From positions 1 to 55,277 of the forward strand of contig NZ_JAMBOL010000018.1 in assembly GCF_023715605.1 (NCBI RefSeq): a stretch of DNA of 55,277 nucleotides, given 5' to 3'. Each line of letters begins with the position of its first letter. Positions within the stretch are counted from its first letter, which is position 1. The position numbers and the translations under genes are program-made. Below, piece after piece: positions 24,368 through 33,212 of the stretch. The DNA comes from Halalkalibacter oceani (GTDB lineage Bacteria > Bacillota > Bacilli > Bacillales > Bacillaceae_D). The notes under the pieces were generated by a model, which saw nothing but the letters and a program-made list of their open reading frames with translations, had not been told where the DNA came from and searched no databases.

Positions 24368-25891
24368 GTGAAACACGATAAAGCTAAAAGGTCTGGTCTT
24401 ATTGTATTCTTTTTCGTAATCGCTTTTATTGTCACAACCGTTGCTCCTGTCTCGGGGGAAAGCTGGTATTCGACTGAGGTGGAGGAGTTAACGGAACGAG
24501 GTATTCTTAAACCGGGGCAGTTTATCGCCGATGCTGAGATTACGCGTGCTGAATTTGCATCGCTCATCATGCGTGCCTTACCACTTGAGGAGGAGCTGTC
24601 TGCTTATTCCTTTCCTGATGTTGAAGAGGAAAAACATGATGTGGAAGCCGTCCGGGCTGTCACTGCTGCCCAAATGATGAACGGGTATCCGGATGGAAGC
24701 TTTCGCCCCGAAGATAGCCTGACGCGGGCTGAAATAGCCAAGGTTCTTTCACTGGCCTATCAAATTGAGCCAAGTGGGAAGGAGCTGCCTTTTTCTGATC
24801 TGACTGATTCCCATTGGGCGGCAGACTACATAGCGGGGCTTGTGTCAGAAGGAATGGTATCAGGGGTAACACCCGATCTTTATAAGCCGGATGAGCCGCT
24901 AACATGGGCCCAGGCGGCTGTGCTCATTCATCGGGCAAATGAAAGGAAAAGTGAGACCATAATAACGCCAAAGGAAGCAGCGGCTGACATTGTTGAGGTC
25001 GAAGCATTAAGCTCAGATGGACGGTTTCTTGAACTGACCTTTAGCGAGCCGGTTCATTCGGTTGATAAATCGCAATTTTCTATTTTTCATACAGCCTCCG
25101 GGCAAAAGCATGGCGTCGAGAGCATCGAGCTAATGGAAGACGGCCGAAAAGCGCTCGTCACGCTGTTTAAAGGAGCGGGACTGCTCGCTGTGGCAGATTA
25201 CACAATTCAATATACCGTGGCAGGAGAAACGAGCACGTATCATTATTATCGCAACGAGTATCTTCGCATTCCTAAAGCTAAAATAACGGAAGTCGATGTG
25301 ACGGACAGAGAGATCAGCATTTCCTATGGAAATGGGCAAAAAATCACACTAGAGGTGCCTGCGGAGATAGAAATCGATTTTGTGGATGCCTTTAATCGGG
25401 AAGCTGATATTTGGCACAACAGCTTAGGGGAACTGACTCTTTACAAATTGACGAATGAGGCCAAGGATGTTAAAAAGAACAGCAAATTTATCAACCAATT
25501 TAAGCTGGATGAGTTTATCTATATCGAAGGGCTTGAAGGCACGACGGTCCGCGGCTTGCATGATGAAATCGATTTAGCCGATTATGATGTCATTGTTAAA
25601 GGTCATAAAACAATTAGCGCGGAAGAGGTGAAGCAAGGTGACCTCCTCCTATTCAACAGCAGCGACAAGGTGGTGGAAGTGTGTACAAACCTCCTTACAG
25701 GCAGAATTGACGCTGTCTTTGCAGACGGTGTCGACATTGACGATGACTTCTATGAATATGACGGTTATTACTGGGCTCAACGGGATGAACGCCTCTATGA
25801 TTTTGACTTAAAAATAGCGGAAGAGCTTGAAGGACGCCGGGTCACCGTCTTCTTAAATAAGGACGATGATGTTGTGTTTGTAAAGAGGTAA
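24368..25891 (+). CDS. SLH-domain surface protein, likely iron-regulated
   Basis: The protein is about 507 residues. A signal peptide (to about residue 30, VAPVSG) is followed by three SLH repeats (about 35-195): ITRAEFASLIMRALPLEEEL, MMNGYPDGSFRPEDSLTRAE and WAADYIAGLVSEGMVSGVTP. SLH domains bind pyruvylated secondary wall polymer. The rest (about 210-507) is beta-rich, with an Ig-like opening (VVEVEALSSDGRF-type) and an unrecognised Asp/Lys-rich end. Fur-box candidates upstream suggest that the gene is expressed under iron limitation, so a surface iron or haem role is a reasonable guess only. The GTG start at 24368 keeps AAAGGAGG upstream; ATG 24344 is in frame but has no ribosome site. Confidence 0.82.
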   Translation: MKHDKAKRSGLIVFFFVIAFIVTTVAPVSGESWYSTEVEELTERGILKPGQFIADAEITRAEFASLIMRALPLEEELSAYSFPDVEEEKHDVEAVRAVTAAQMMNGYPDGSFRPEDSLTRAEIAKVLSLAYQIEPSGKELPFSDLTDSHWAADYIAGLVSEGMVSGVTPDLYKPDEPLTWAQAAVLIHRANERKSETIITPKEAAADIVEVEALSSDGRFLELTFSEPVHSVDKSQFSIFHTASGQKHGVESIELMEDGRKALVTLFKGAGLLAVADYTIQYTVAGETSTYHYYRNEYLRIPKAKITEVDVTDREISISYGNGQKITLEVPAEIEIDFVDAFNREADIWHNSLGELTLYKLTNEAKDVKKNSKFINQFKLDEFIYIEGLEGTTVRGLHDEIDLADYDVIVKGHKTISAEEVKQGDLLLFNSSDKVVEVCTNLLTGRIDAVFADGVDIDDDFYEYDGYYWAQRDERLYDFDLKIAEELEGRRVTVFLNKDDDVVFVKR

Positions 25892-25900
25892 TGGAGAAAA

Positions 25901-25941
25901 GAGCAGGTGAAAAGGCATAAGCCTTTCGATTCTGCTCTTTT
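25901..25941 (+). terminator. Rho-independent terminator
   Basis: gagcag/ctgctc outer stem with an inner aaaggc-ataa-gccttt hairpin, followed by TTTTTGTTTT. Confidence 0.8.
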
Positions 25942-26326
25942 TGTTTTGCAGGAAGGGTGATTAGTATTATTGACCAGATTAAGGATAAATCTCTCAATCT
26001 CGCTAACCTTTAGTGAGTCTTCCATCAATGCACGATTGAATAAAAGGTTTAATAAATCTAAGATGAACATGTACTTCGAACTGAGCTTGTCTTTTACATT
26101 CATTTCATCGCCAATTATTTTTGGGAAAGTAGAGACAAAATACATAAAATAATCTGAAATTCTCAAAAAGTGAACAAAAGTAGTTTACGAGACGAGAATT
26201 TATGGTAGATGAATGAAGGGGGTCAGTGAATTCTATTGGGAATGCTGATCAGGATTGGATGCTGGATCGGAACGGAGTCACTGTCACTTTGATTATTTTC
26301 TTACTAATAAGGAGGAATTATTTTCG
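25942..26326. other. Region before the S-layer gene
   Basis: About 385 nt. On the minus strand, 25960-26166 reads like a protein piece (DKLSSKYMFILDLLNLLFNR, then SEIERFILNLV), but its only starts are a TTG at 26166 and an internal ATG, both without a ribosome site, so it may be a fragment of a lost gene. The 3' part must hold the long leader of the S-layer gene. I could not fix its promoter. Confidence 0.35.
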
Positions 26327-28948
26327 ATGAACAAGCACTCTAAAGCGTACCGTAAGTATATGGCGACAGGAATCGCGACGGCTATGGTGGCCACGATTGC
26401 TGCGCCGGTTGTCTCTCCATTGACTGTAAGCGCAGACGCCAGTCAGTTCTCTGATGTTGATGAAAATGCTTGGTATTATGATAATGTAAATTATTTGGTT
26501 GACAAAGGAGTTCTTGGCGGCTATACAGACGGTACACTTCGTCCATTAGGAACGTTGACTCGTGCAGAAGCTGCAAAAATGATCGCCGACTCACTTGAGA
26601 TTGGTACAGATGCAAACGCAACCCTTAATTTCACAGATACAAAGAACGGTGTATGGTACACAGCTCCAGTCGCAGCGTTAGTAGAACGCGGCATTCTGAA
26701 CGGCTTCCCGGATGGATCTTTCCGCCCGAATGCTACTGTCACGCGTGCTGAATTCGCGGTTATGGTAAAGGCTGCGTATATGCTTGAAGCGGAAGAAGGA
26801 ACAGGAAACAACACGACGTTCCCGGACGTTGTAGCTGGTTCTTGGTATGAAGGAGCAGTTGAAACGCTTGTTAATCTTGGAATTGTTGGCGGTCGGACAA
26901 ACGGAACCTTTGATCCGGGCGCAACGGTGCTTCGCGCTGAATCAGCTGCGTTCATACACCGTACAGAGGTACCAAGTGAGCGTATTGGTTACGAAGAAGA
27001 TGAAGAGCTAAGCCTCGGTGACGTTCAAGTGACAACAAGCAACTCAGGCGTAACAAACGTAAGCGTTGAAGTAGCTGGTGCAACTGCAGGTCTAGGTGCT
27101 ACAATTGAAATTTTCGAAGATGGCGCTACAGATGAAGAAGCTGTTTATTCTGAGTCTGTTCCAGTTGAAGCAGGTGTCGCTGCGGCTGATTTCAGCCAGC
27201 TTCCACTAGGTAATTATGTCGCCCGTGTTACAGTCGGCGAAGATGAAGAGGCGCTGACAGCTGAAGCGGAATTTACTGTTGAGGCGCTTGAAATCGAAGA
27301 AATTGTTGGAACAACAACAACTGTCGATGCGGAAGCAGAAGAGCAGTTCTTAACATTCTCAGTGAACGGTGAAGCTCTGCCAATGGCTTATCTCGAAGAT
27401 ATGGGCTATGAGTTTGAATTCCTTGCTTCAAATGATGATGTAGTTGCTGATGCACGTACGGGAGAGCTTGATGCAGCGAGCCTGCAAGCAGGTGAATCTT
27501 TCGACTATCAAGTAAGAGTAACAGGAGAGAATGACTTCGAACTGACGTCTGACGTGACAACTGTGAGCGTTGAAAGCTTCGCAACATCGATTGTGTCAAT
27601 TGACGGCGCAGACATTCTTTTCAATGATGATGTCAACAGCGAAAGTGGCGTGATCAGTACATCTGATGATAACATCAGCCTTGCTGATATTGCTGTTGAA
27701 TACCGCGATGGTGAAACAACTCGCTTAGCTGCCGATCACGTGGAAGGTGGAGAGCGCGTATTTGAATTCTCTTCTTCCGATCAGACGGTTGCCTTAATTG
27801 ACGAGGATGGCGTGATTACGCCAATTTCTGATGGAGACGTGACATTCACGATTACAGCTGGCGGCGTTGACTATGAAGTTGAAGCGACTGTGACCTCTGA
27901 GGAAAGAGAAGCGACAGAAGCTGAAGTTTCCAAGGATGAAATCGGTCTTGTTATCAACGGCACTGATAACTTCGCTTTAACGGTAAGAGACCAGTTTGGC
28001 GATGCGGTAAAAGGATTTGCTGAATCGATTGAAGCTGTTGAAAACAGCGATGAGGAAACGATTCTAACAGCTGCCTATGATCCTGCTGACGGTACAGACC
28101 GTGAAGGAAAAGTTGTCGTGGATGTAAGCGCAGATAGCGCCAACGAAGGGACTGGCACATTGGAAATCGTCAATGAAGCAGGAGATGTTTTGGCTTCCCT
28201 TGATGTAACTGTTGATGCAGACCTTGAGGTTGCCAGCCGCTCGATTGAGCTTGTCAATCCATCCAGAGATGTAGAAGTCGATGTGAATCCGTTCAATGCC
28301 GATAACAATACACTTGAACTTGTTCTTAACGAGTACAATGAATCAGGCTTGAAGATCGGCGGTCATAACTTCAATGCGGAAGGTCGTTATACGATTGAAT
28401 CTTCAAATGAGGACGTGCTTGAAGTAGGAGGCACACCGGCCGCTGATTCAACGGATGGTCGCTTCACGGTGGAAGCTGTTGCTGAAGGTACGGCAACGGT
28501 TCAAGTGAAAGAAGGATCAATCGTTCGTTATGAGACAGAAGTGACAGTCGCTGACACAACACCTGCGCTTGCTGGAGCATCATTCGTTGATGGTCTTGAC
28601 ATTACATCAACAGAAGCGTTAGCTGTTGAAGACATCATTGATTCTCTTACTTTCTCAGGTGAAAGAGGAGAGGCTGAAGTGACTTACGCGGTTAGTGATA
28701 ACAATGAGTTAGTCATTAGCCTAAGTGATGACAATGAGACAGTAAGTGTCGCGACAATCAGCGCGTTCTCTGTGAACGTGAGCGATGCCGGATTCTATAC
28801 TGATGAAGATGGTGACATCTTCTTAGGTGATGCAGAATTAGAAAGCGGCTTTGCTGCTGGTACGGAAGGCTCCATCGTTCTTCGTCTTAACCGCAGTGGT
28901 GCGAACAATGCGTTAATTACGACTGTGGTTACTGTCGATGTTAACTAA
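26327..28948 (+). CDS. S-layer-type protein: three SLH repeats and Ig-like domains
   Basis: The protein is about 873 residues. A signal peptide (MNKHSKAYRKYMATGIATAM..., cleavage near TVSA-DA) is followed by three SLH repeats (about 32-210): FSDVDENAWYYDNVNYLVDK, LNGFPDGSFRPNATVTRAEF and VGGRTNGTFDPGATVLRAES. The rest is made of Ig-like, BIG2-like modules rich in D, E, T, V and almost free of Lys, such as EEIVGTTTTVDAEAEEQFLT, DEDGVITPISDGDVTFTITA and LDVTVDADLEVASRS. The very acidic composition and clean codon use fit an abundant surface-layer protein. TAAGGAGGAATT before ATG 26327 sets the start; an in-frame ATG 72 nt upstream has no ribosome site. Whether it is the main S-layer subunit cannot be told. 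Confidence 0.85.
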   Translation: MNKHSKAYRKYMATGIATAMVATIAAPVVSPLTVSADASQFSDVDENAWYYDNVNYLVDKGVLGGYTDGTLRPLGTLTRAEAAKMIADSLEIGTDANATLNFTDTKNGVWYTAPVAALVERGILNGFPDGSFRPNATVTRAEFAVMVKAAYMLEAEEGTGNNTTFPDVVAGSWYEGAVETLVNLGIVGGRTNGTFDPGATVLRAESAAFIHRTEVPSERIGYEEDEELSLGDVQVTTSNSGVTNVSVEVAGATAGLGATIEIFEDGATDEEAVYSESVPVEAGVAAADFSQLPLGNYVARVTVGEDEEALTAEAEFTVEALEIEEIVGTTTTVDAEAEEQFLTFSVNGEALPMAYLEDMGYEFEFLASNDDVVADARTGELDAASLQAGESFDYQVRVTGENDFELTSDVTTVSVESFATSIVSIDGADILFNDDVNSESGVISTSDDNISLADIAVEYRDGETTRLAADHVEGGERVFEFSSSDQTVALIDEDGVITPISDGDVTFTITAGGVDYEVEATVTSEEREATEAEVSKDEIGLVINGTDNFALTVRDQFGDAVKGFAESIEAVENSDEETILTAAYDPADGTDREGKVVVDVSADSANEGTGTLEIVNEAGDVLASLDVTVDADLEVASRSIELVNPSRDVEVDVNPFNADNNTLELVLNEYNESGLKIGGHNFNAEGRYTIESSNEDVLEVGGTPAADSTDGRFTVEAVAEGTATVQVKEGSIVRYETEVTVADTTPALAGASFVDGLDITSTEALAVEDIIDSLTFSGERGEAEVTYAVSDNNELVISLSDDNETVSVATISAFSVNVSDAGFYTDEDGDIFLGDAELESGFAAGTEGSIVLRLNRSGANNALITTVVTVDVN

Positions 28949-28966
28949 TATTGTAAATGAATGAAA

Positions 28967-29010
28967 GAGGCTGGGGCAAAAGGTTGTTTTTTACCTTTTG
29001 CCCCAGCCTC
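28967..29010. terminator. Strong terminator, perfect 18-bp stem
   Basis: gaggctggggcaaaaggt pairs perfectly with its complement around tgtttttt. Related GGCTGGG.CAAA..GGTTGT sequences occur at 31.9, 34.1 and 36.6 kb, so it is part of a repeated cassette. Confidence 0.85.
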
Positions 29011-29014
29011 TAAG

Positions 29015-29097
29015 CAATGAGCGGAACCGCCACGATCTTTTAAAGCCCGTTGTGAGTGGGTTTCTCACAACGGGCTTGTGGCGTGTGAAGCCATTGC
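29015..29097. repeat. Mosaic palindromic intergenic repeat, copy B
   Basis: AATGAGCGGAACCGCCACGAT is split here as AATGAGCGGAACCG and CCACGAT. A perfect 14-bp hairpin aagcccgttgtgag/ctcacaacgggctt (29043-29056, 29064-29077) follows, then TGTGGCG..GAAGCCATTGCC. It is nearly identical, in inverse orientation, to 50388-50466. The stretch 29098-29346 shows no other gene. Confidence 0.75.
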
Positions 29098-29346
29098 CAA
29101 TAGGTTCAAAGCTAGTTTTTTTTGGGGGAAAAGTGGTATAGGGACGGAGGGCAGCTTTGACCGGCGTTTTCAGAAAAGCTGCTGGACGGCTTTCTTATTG
29201 TCATGGCGCGGGTTTTCATCATCGTCAGGTTAGAATAGCGGAACCAATTTTCAAAAAAGTCTGTAAAATTATATCACAAAATAAAAAATATTCAGAAAAG
29301 ATCAAATTATACTGATGATGAATCTACTAACAAGAGGAGGGTTAAT

Positions 29347-30951
29347 TTGGAACAGAAACGCGGCATGACACGAAGAGACTTTCTAAACCGGGTTGGAAAG
29401 GTTGGAGGAGCAGTAGCAGTATTTGGAGCGATGGAGTCACTTGGGCTTTTATCAACATCAGCTTCAGCAAGTTCCTTTCAGCCTCCCACTCAAGGAGATT
29501 TAGCCCTTACTGGTAGAAATGGGAAGAGGATTCTCATCTTAGGAGCGGGGATTGCTGGAATGACGGCAGCCTATGAGCTTGGGAAAGCCGGCTATGACTG
29601 CCATATCCTTGAAGCCCGTCAGCGTACCGGTGGACGAAATTGGACAGTGCGCCGGGGCACCCGGGAGCAGGAAATCAACGGTGAGATGCAAACAGCGACT
29701 TATGATCCGGGGCACTATTTTAATGCCGGACCGGCGCGGATTCCTCAGCACCATGTGACGATGGATTACTGTAAGGAGCTTGGTGTTCCGTTGGAAGTAT
29801 TCTCGAATGGAAACGAGCATGCTTTCTATTATCAGGAGAATGCCGGCGCACTGTCTAATCAACGTTACAGAAAATATGAAGTGAAGGCGGACGGGCGCGG
29901 GTATGTGGCGGAGTTGCTCGCCAAAGCGGTCAATCAATCGGCGCTTGACGATCCTTTGACAAGTGAGGATGCAGAGCGGTTGCTAGAATACTTAAGGAGA
30001 GAAGGCGGACTATCATCCGATTATACTTATCAAGGCTCAAGTGCTCGCGGTTACGCAGAGCTTCCGGGAGCCGGGGATCAGCCGGGCACGTTAGGACAGC
30101 TGCACTCATTTACTGATTTACTTCAATCAGGCATGATGAACAATTTCAGTTCAGAATACAGCTTTAACCAGCAGATGATGATGTTCCAGCCAATTGGCGG
30201 GATGGATCAAATTCCGAAAGCGCTTGAGAGGAAGCTTCCGGGTAAGATCACATTCGGAGCGATCGTCCGCGAAATCCGCCAGACAAATGGCGGAGTGCGA
30301 ATCGTCTACACCACCGGATCTGGTGGAACCCAGTCGATGTCAGGAGATTATTGTATCTGTACGATTCCACTTCCGGTTTTGAAAAAAATCCCGGCTGACT
30401 TCAGCGCGGAAATGAAAAATGCGATGAACCAGATCGGCTATGCGACGACCGGAAAAATCGGCCTGCAATTTAAGAGCCGCTTTTGGGAAAACGAAGATCG
30501 CATTTATGGCGGAATCACGACGACGAATATGGATATTAACCAAATCTGGTATCCGTCTTCGGACTTCCTCGCGCAAAAAGGAATTTTGGTCGGCTATTAT
30601 AACTTCGGAAATAATGCGGTGGCGCTGGGCAATATGTCATTAGCCGAGCGCCAGGCACACGCGCTGGCACAAGGGACGAAGATTCATCCTCAGTACGCCG
30701 CGGAGTTTGAAACCGGATTCTCTCTAGCGTGGCATAAGATCCGGTACAATGAAGGCGGATGGGCTTCCTATTCCGAGTCGGATTTGCAGAACTATTACCC
30801 AATCTTGAACAGACCTCAAGGACGCGTTTATTTGGCAGGGGAGCACTTAAGCTATTATACCGGCTGGATGGCAGGTGCATTTGAATCGGCACGCAAAGTG
30901 GTCACTGAAATTCACGAACAAGTCATGAAAGAAGAACCGGTATCGGCTTAA
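29347..30951 (+). CDS. Tat-exported flavin amine / L-amino-acid oxidase
   Basis: The protein is 534 residues. The twin-arginine signal is GMTRRDFLNRVGKVGGAVAV, with cleavage near SASA-SS. The FAD site is RILILGAGIAGMTAAYELGK, then DCHILEARQRTGGRN. YFNAGPARIPQHH matches the place where L-amino-acid oxidases hold the substrate carboxylate-binding Arg. The C-terminal flavin motif is VYLAGEHLSYYTGWMAGAFE. The likely reaction is oxidative deamination of an amine or L-amino acid to an imine, with H2O2, outside the membrane. It is followed by an exported RidA-family protein, tatA and tatC in the same direction, so the cell appears to carry a dedicated Tat route for it. TTG start behind AGGAGGG; the next in-frame ATG (29365) would still keep the RR motif. 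Confidence 0.85.
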   Translation: MEQKRGMTRRDFLNRVGKVGGAVAVFGAMESLGLLSTSASASSFQPPTQGDLALTGRNGKRILILGAGIAGMTAAYELGKAGYDCHILEARQRTGGRNWTVRRGTREQEINGEMQTATYDPGHYFNAGPARIPQHHVTMDYCKELGVPLEVFSNGNEHAFYYQENAGALSNQRYRKYEVKADGRGYVAELLAKAVNQSALDDPLTSEDAERLLEYLRREGGLSSDYTYQGSSARGYAELPGAGDQPGTLGQLHSFTDLLQSGMMNNFSSEYSFNQQMMMFQPIGGMDQIPKALERKLPGKITFGAIVREIRQTNGGVRIVYTTGSGGTQSMSGDYCICTIPLPVLKKIPADFSAEMKNAMNQIGYATTGKIGLQFKSRFWENEDRIYGGITTTNMDINQIWYPSSDFLAQKGILVGYYNFGNNAVALGNMSLAERQAHALAQGTKIHPQYAAEFETGFSLAWHKIRYNEGGWASYSESDLQNYYPILNRPQGRVYLAGEHLSYYTGWMAGAFESARKVVTEIHEQVMKEEPVSA

Positions 30952-30982
30952 TTTGAAAATGACTGGAGGATGATGAGTAAAG

Positions 30983-31510
30983 ATGAAAAAAACGTTGAAA
31001 ATGACACTGGCCTCCTGTTTTATCGGGACAAGCTTTCTAATAGGTTCCTTAGTAGGGGCGAATAGTGATAAACAGGCGATTGAAGAGCTTTCCGAGGTGA
31101 CTTTTTTTGGAAACCCTTCTTCTTCGATCTCAAGCTCTGTCGCGATTCCAAGCGATTACAATGTTCTTTCCTTTAGCGGCACAGTCCCAAGCGCGATTAA
31201 CAGCGAAGGGGCAACCTTGTATGAGCGGTACGGCGACACGAAAACACAGGCCATGTCGATTTTAGAAAAGTTTAAAGTCGACCTGGAGGAAAAAGGACTG
31301 TCACTGGCCGATGTTACCTATTTACGAGTCTATATTACACCTGATCCGATGAAAGGAAACGAGTTTGACTATCAGGGATGGTTTGACGCTTATGCCGAGT
31401 ATTTTGATACGGAGAATACACCGAAAGTAGCCCGGTCAACGGTAGGGGTGAGCAGCCTGGTGAATTCAGACTGGCTGATTGAAATAGAAGCGGATGTTGC
31501 GTTTAAATAA
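30983..31510 (+). CDS. Exported RidA (YjgF)-family protein
   Basis: The protein is 175 residues. A signal peptide (KMTLASCFIGTSFLIGSLVG) precedes a RidA-like fold: YNVLSFSGTVPSAINSEG, TKTQAMSILEKFKVDLEEKG, SLADVTYLRVYITPDP and the C-terminal PKVARSTVGVSSL...EIEADV. The Arg in VARST aligns with the RidA Arg that binds the imine's carboxylate. RidA enzymes hydrolyse reactive enamines and imines to keto acid and ammonia, normally in the cytosol. An exported version 31 nt after an exported amino-acid oxidase would act on that enzyme's product. Export is probably by Sec, since no RR pair is present. ACTGGAGGATG gives a ribosome site before ATG 30983. Confidence 0.8.
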   Translation: MKKTLKMTLASCFIGTSFLIGSLVGANSDKQAIEELSEVTFFGNPSSSISSSVAIPSDYNVLSFSGTVPSAINSEGATLYERYGDTKTQAMSILEKFKVDLEEKGLSLADVTYLRVYITPDPMKGNEFDYQGWFDAYAEYFDTENTPKVARSTVGVSSLVNSDWLIEIEADVAFK

Positions 31511-31540
31511 GGCACGGAAAAAAGAGAGGAGTGAAAGGAT

Positions 31541-31744
31541 ATGTTCCTTCAAAATATTGGAATACCAGGTTTGATTCTGCTTTTAATCATTGCCCTCGTG
31601 ATTTTTGGTCCGTCAAAATTGCCGGAAATCGGCCGGGCTTTCGGGCGAACGTTAACAGAGTTTAAGAGCGCGACGAGAGAGCTCGTGTCCGGTGAACCTG
31701 AAAAGGAACCGACTGAGCTGCAAAGCGCCGAAAAAAAGCAGTAA
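31541..31744 (+). CDS. tatA: Twin-arginine translocase TatA
   Basis: The protein is 67 residues. One N-terminal TM helix ([20 protein letters not shown]), the [14 protein letters not shown] hinge and an amphipathic helix ([13 protein letters not shown]) with a charged tail are exactly the TatA plan. TatA oligomers form the Tat passage once TatC has bound an RR signal peptide. It sits between its probable substrate genes and tatC. In monoderms TatA usually does TatB's job too. GAGAGGAG lies before ATG. Confidence 0.93.
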   Translation: MFLQNIGIPGLILLLIIALVIFGPSKLPEIGRAFGRTLTEFKSATRELVSGEPEKEPTELQSAEKKQ

Positions 31745-31796
31745 TGGTTTGAGAAAAAAGAGGCGGTGAGGATGAGATAAAACGAGCTTTGCCCTG

Positions 31797-31925
31797 TTGG
31801 CGATAGCTTCATCCGTCAAAAGCCAGTTGTGAGAATGCGAAAGCTGCTGAAAAAGTGAAAATCCGTCCTTTTTCAGCAGCCTCCTCATTGCTTAGGGACT
31901 GGGCAAACGATAAACAACCTTTGGC
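31797..31925. repeat. Mosaic palindromic intergenic repeat, copy D
   Basis: GATAGCTTCATCCGTCAAAAGCC-AGTTGTGAG is a partial arm related to copy C. A perfect 13-bp hairpin gctgctgaaaaag/ctttttcagcagc (31843-31855, 31868-31880; shared with copy A) and CTCATTGCTTAGGGACTGGGC (inverse of copy B's GCCTCTAAGCAATGAG) follow. It lies between tatA and tatC and could reduce read-through or shape mRNA processing. Confidence 0.6.
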
Positions 31926-31974
31926 CGGTCTCTGCCTTATTTTTACATGGTGAACGGGGAAAGGGAGTGTGTGT

Positions 31975-32700
31975 ATGGAAGAGCTCAGGCTGGAGGAGCA
32001 TTTGGGAGAGCTGAGAAAACGTCTGATTATTATCCTTGTTTTTTTTGTTCTCTCTTTTGCCGGTGCCTTCGCTTTCGTTCCTAACGTGTATGATTGGATT
32101 GTCGAAACGGCTGGTCAGCAGCTGGCGATTCTCGGACCGAGTGACATTCTGTGGATTTACTTCACGCTTGCCGGCTCGTGCGCGTTGATTATCACGACGC
32201 CGCTGATTCTCTATCAGCTTTGGAAATTCGTGGAACCAGCGATTACAGCCGAAGAAAAGGGTATCGTCGGTGTTTACATTCCGGCTGTGTTTTTATTTTT
32301 TATCATCGGCATTTTATTTGGTTATTTTATTTTGTTCCCGAGCGTGTTAGCATTCTTGCAAACGCTGGCGGAGGATCATCTCGTGATGATGTACACAGCC
32401 GAAAGGTACTTCGGCTTTTTGTTCAATTTAACGATACCGATCGGGCTTCTGTTTGAAATTCCGATCCTGATCATTTTGTTGACACGACTCGGCCTGCTGA
32501 ACCCGGCGCGGCTGGCGAAGACACGCAAAATCGCCTACTTCGTGCTGACATTATTGGCGACGCTCGTCACCCCGCCTGATTTGATTTCCGCCTTGATCGT
32601 GCTCGCGCCTCTCGCTCTGCTCTATGAAATGAGCATTTCGATCTCGAAGGTTGTCTATAAACGACGGCTCGCCCGTCTTGAAGCGGTTAGTGAAACGTAG
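31975..32700 (+). CDS. tatC: Twin-arginine translocase TatC
   Basis: The protein is about 241 residues with six TM helices. The start is MEELRLEEHLGELRKRLIII, the TatC signature around the conserved E and the HL.ELRKR motif. The cytosolic loop FVEPAITAEEKGIVG and the late LARKTRKIAYFVLTLLATLVTPPD-like stretch (TRKIAYFVLTLLATLVTPPD) also match. TatC recognises the RR signal peptide. The gene follows tatA by 230 nt, which are occupied by a repeat. The start is ATG 31975, 7 nt after AAGGGAG; GTG 31969 lies too near. Together with tatA this resembles the substrate-linked phoD-tatAd-tatCd arrangement known in B. subtilis. Confidence 0.93.
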   Translation: MEELRLEEHLGELRKRLIIILVFFVLSFAGAFAFVPNVYDWIVETAGQQLAILGPSDILWIYFTLAGSCALIITTPLILYQLWKFVEPAITAEEKGIVGVYIPAVFLFFIIGILFGYFILFPSVLAFLQTLAEDHLVMMYTAERYFGFLFNLTIPIGLLFEIPILIILLTRLGLLNPARLAKTRKIAYFVLTLLATLVTPPDLISALIVLAPLALLYEMSISISKVVYKRRLARLEAVSET

Positions 32701-32713
32701 GCGGAAAGGCTTT

Positions 32714-32760
32714 AGGGGTTATCGCGAAAGGCTAAGCATCAGCCTTTTGCGATAACCCCT
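32714..32760. terminator. Bidirectional terminator
   Basis: A 20-bp stem (aggggttatcgcgaaaggct, one G-U pair) with a 7-nt loop sits between tatC and the convergent DUF4306 gene, and overlaps the last codons of the latter. Confidence 0.85.
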
Positions 32761-33212
32761 GTTTTGCGCAGCAAATAAGCAGCGAGAAGCGAGCTTGTGA
32801 GCGTCACCAGCCACATCACATTCAGAAAGGCTCGCACCCCATCCGTCGAAGAGCCGATGAATAGCAGGGATAACGCCAGATTGATTGCTGCCGCGCCAAA
32901 TAAATAATAGCAAAAAGCCTTTGTGCGTTTGCTCAACAAATAGACGAGCAAACTAACAAAATAGAGTCCGCTTAAATAGAGTAGGATCGGAAACAGCGGT
33001 CTGAATTTCAGTGCATAGACAAAATGATCAATCACCAAAATCTCACCCGCATCCTCTATCCGGCCGCCGGTCAAAAGCTGGGTGAAAATCGCCGTATACT
33101 CCCATTCTCCCGGGTTGATTAACAGTTCACTCCCTTCATACCACGCTGCCAATAGAGAAAAAAGAAAGACGATCAACGATACCCCAATTTGCAGTAAAAT
33201 GGTAAATGAAAT
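32739..33212 (-). CDS. DUF4306 (YjdJ-like) membrane protein with ATT start
   Basis: The protein is about 157 residues with four hydrophobic segments. The N-terminal part ISFTILLQIGVSLIVFLFS, AAWYEGSELL, GEWEYTAIFTQLLTGGRIED and VIDHFVYALKFRPLFPIL corresponds to B. subtilis YjdJ (MSFRYIIQ..FLFS..WYEGSQLL as I recall it). The first ATG/GTG/TTG in frame is at 33176, which would remove the first helix and has no ribosome site. An ATT at 33210-33212, lying 6 nt after AAGGAGGG, falls exactly at the family's start. ATT initiation is therefore likely. The function of the family is unknown. Confidence 0.75.
   Translation of the reverse strand: MSFTILLQIGVSLIVFLFSLLAAWYEGSELLINPGEWEYTAIFTQLLTGGRIEDAGEILVIDHFVYALKFRPLFPILLYLSGLYFVSLLVYLLSKRTKAFCYYLFGAAAINLALSLLFIGSSTDGVRAFLNVMWLVTLTSSLLAAYLLRKTGVIAKG

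Noticed and set aside
25970-26152. 60-residue plus-strand open frame before the S-layer gene
   Set aside because: It has the S/F/I/N-rich look of an antisense shadow and no ribosome site.
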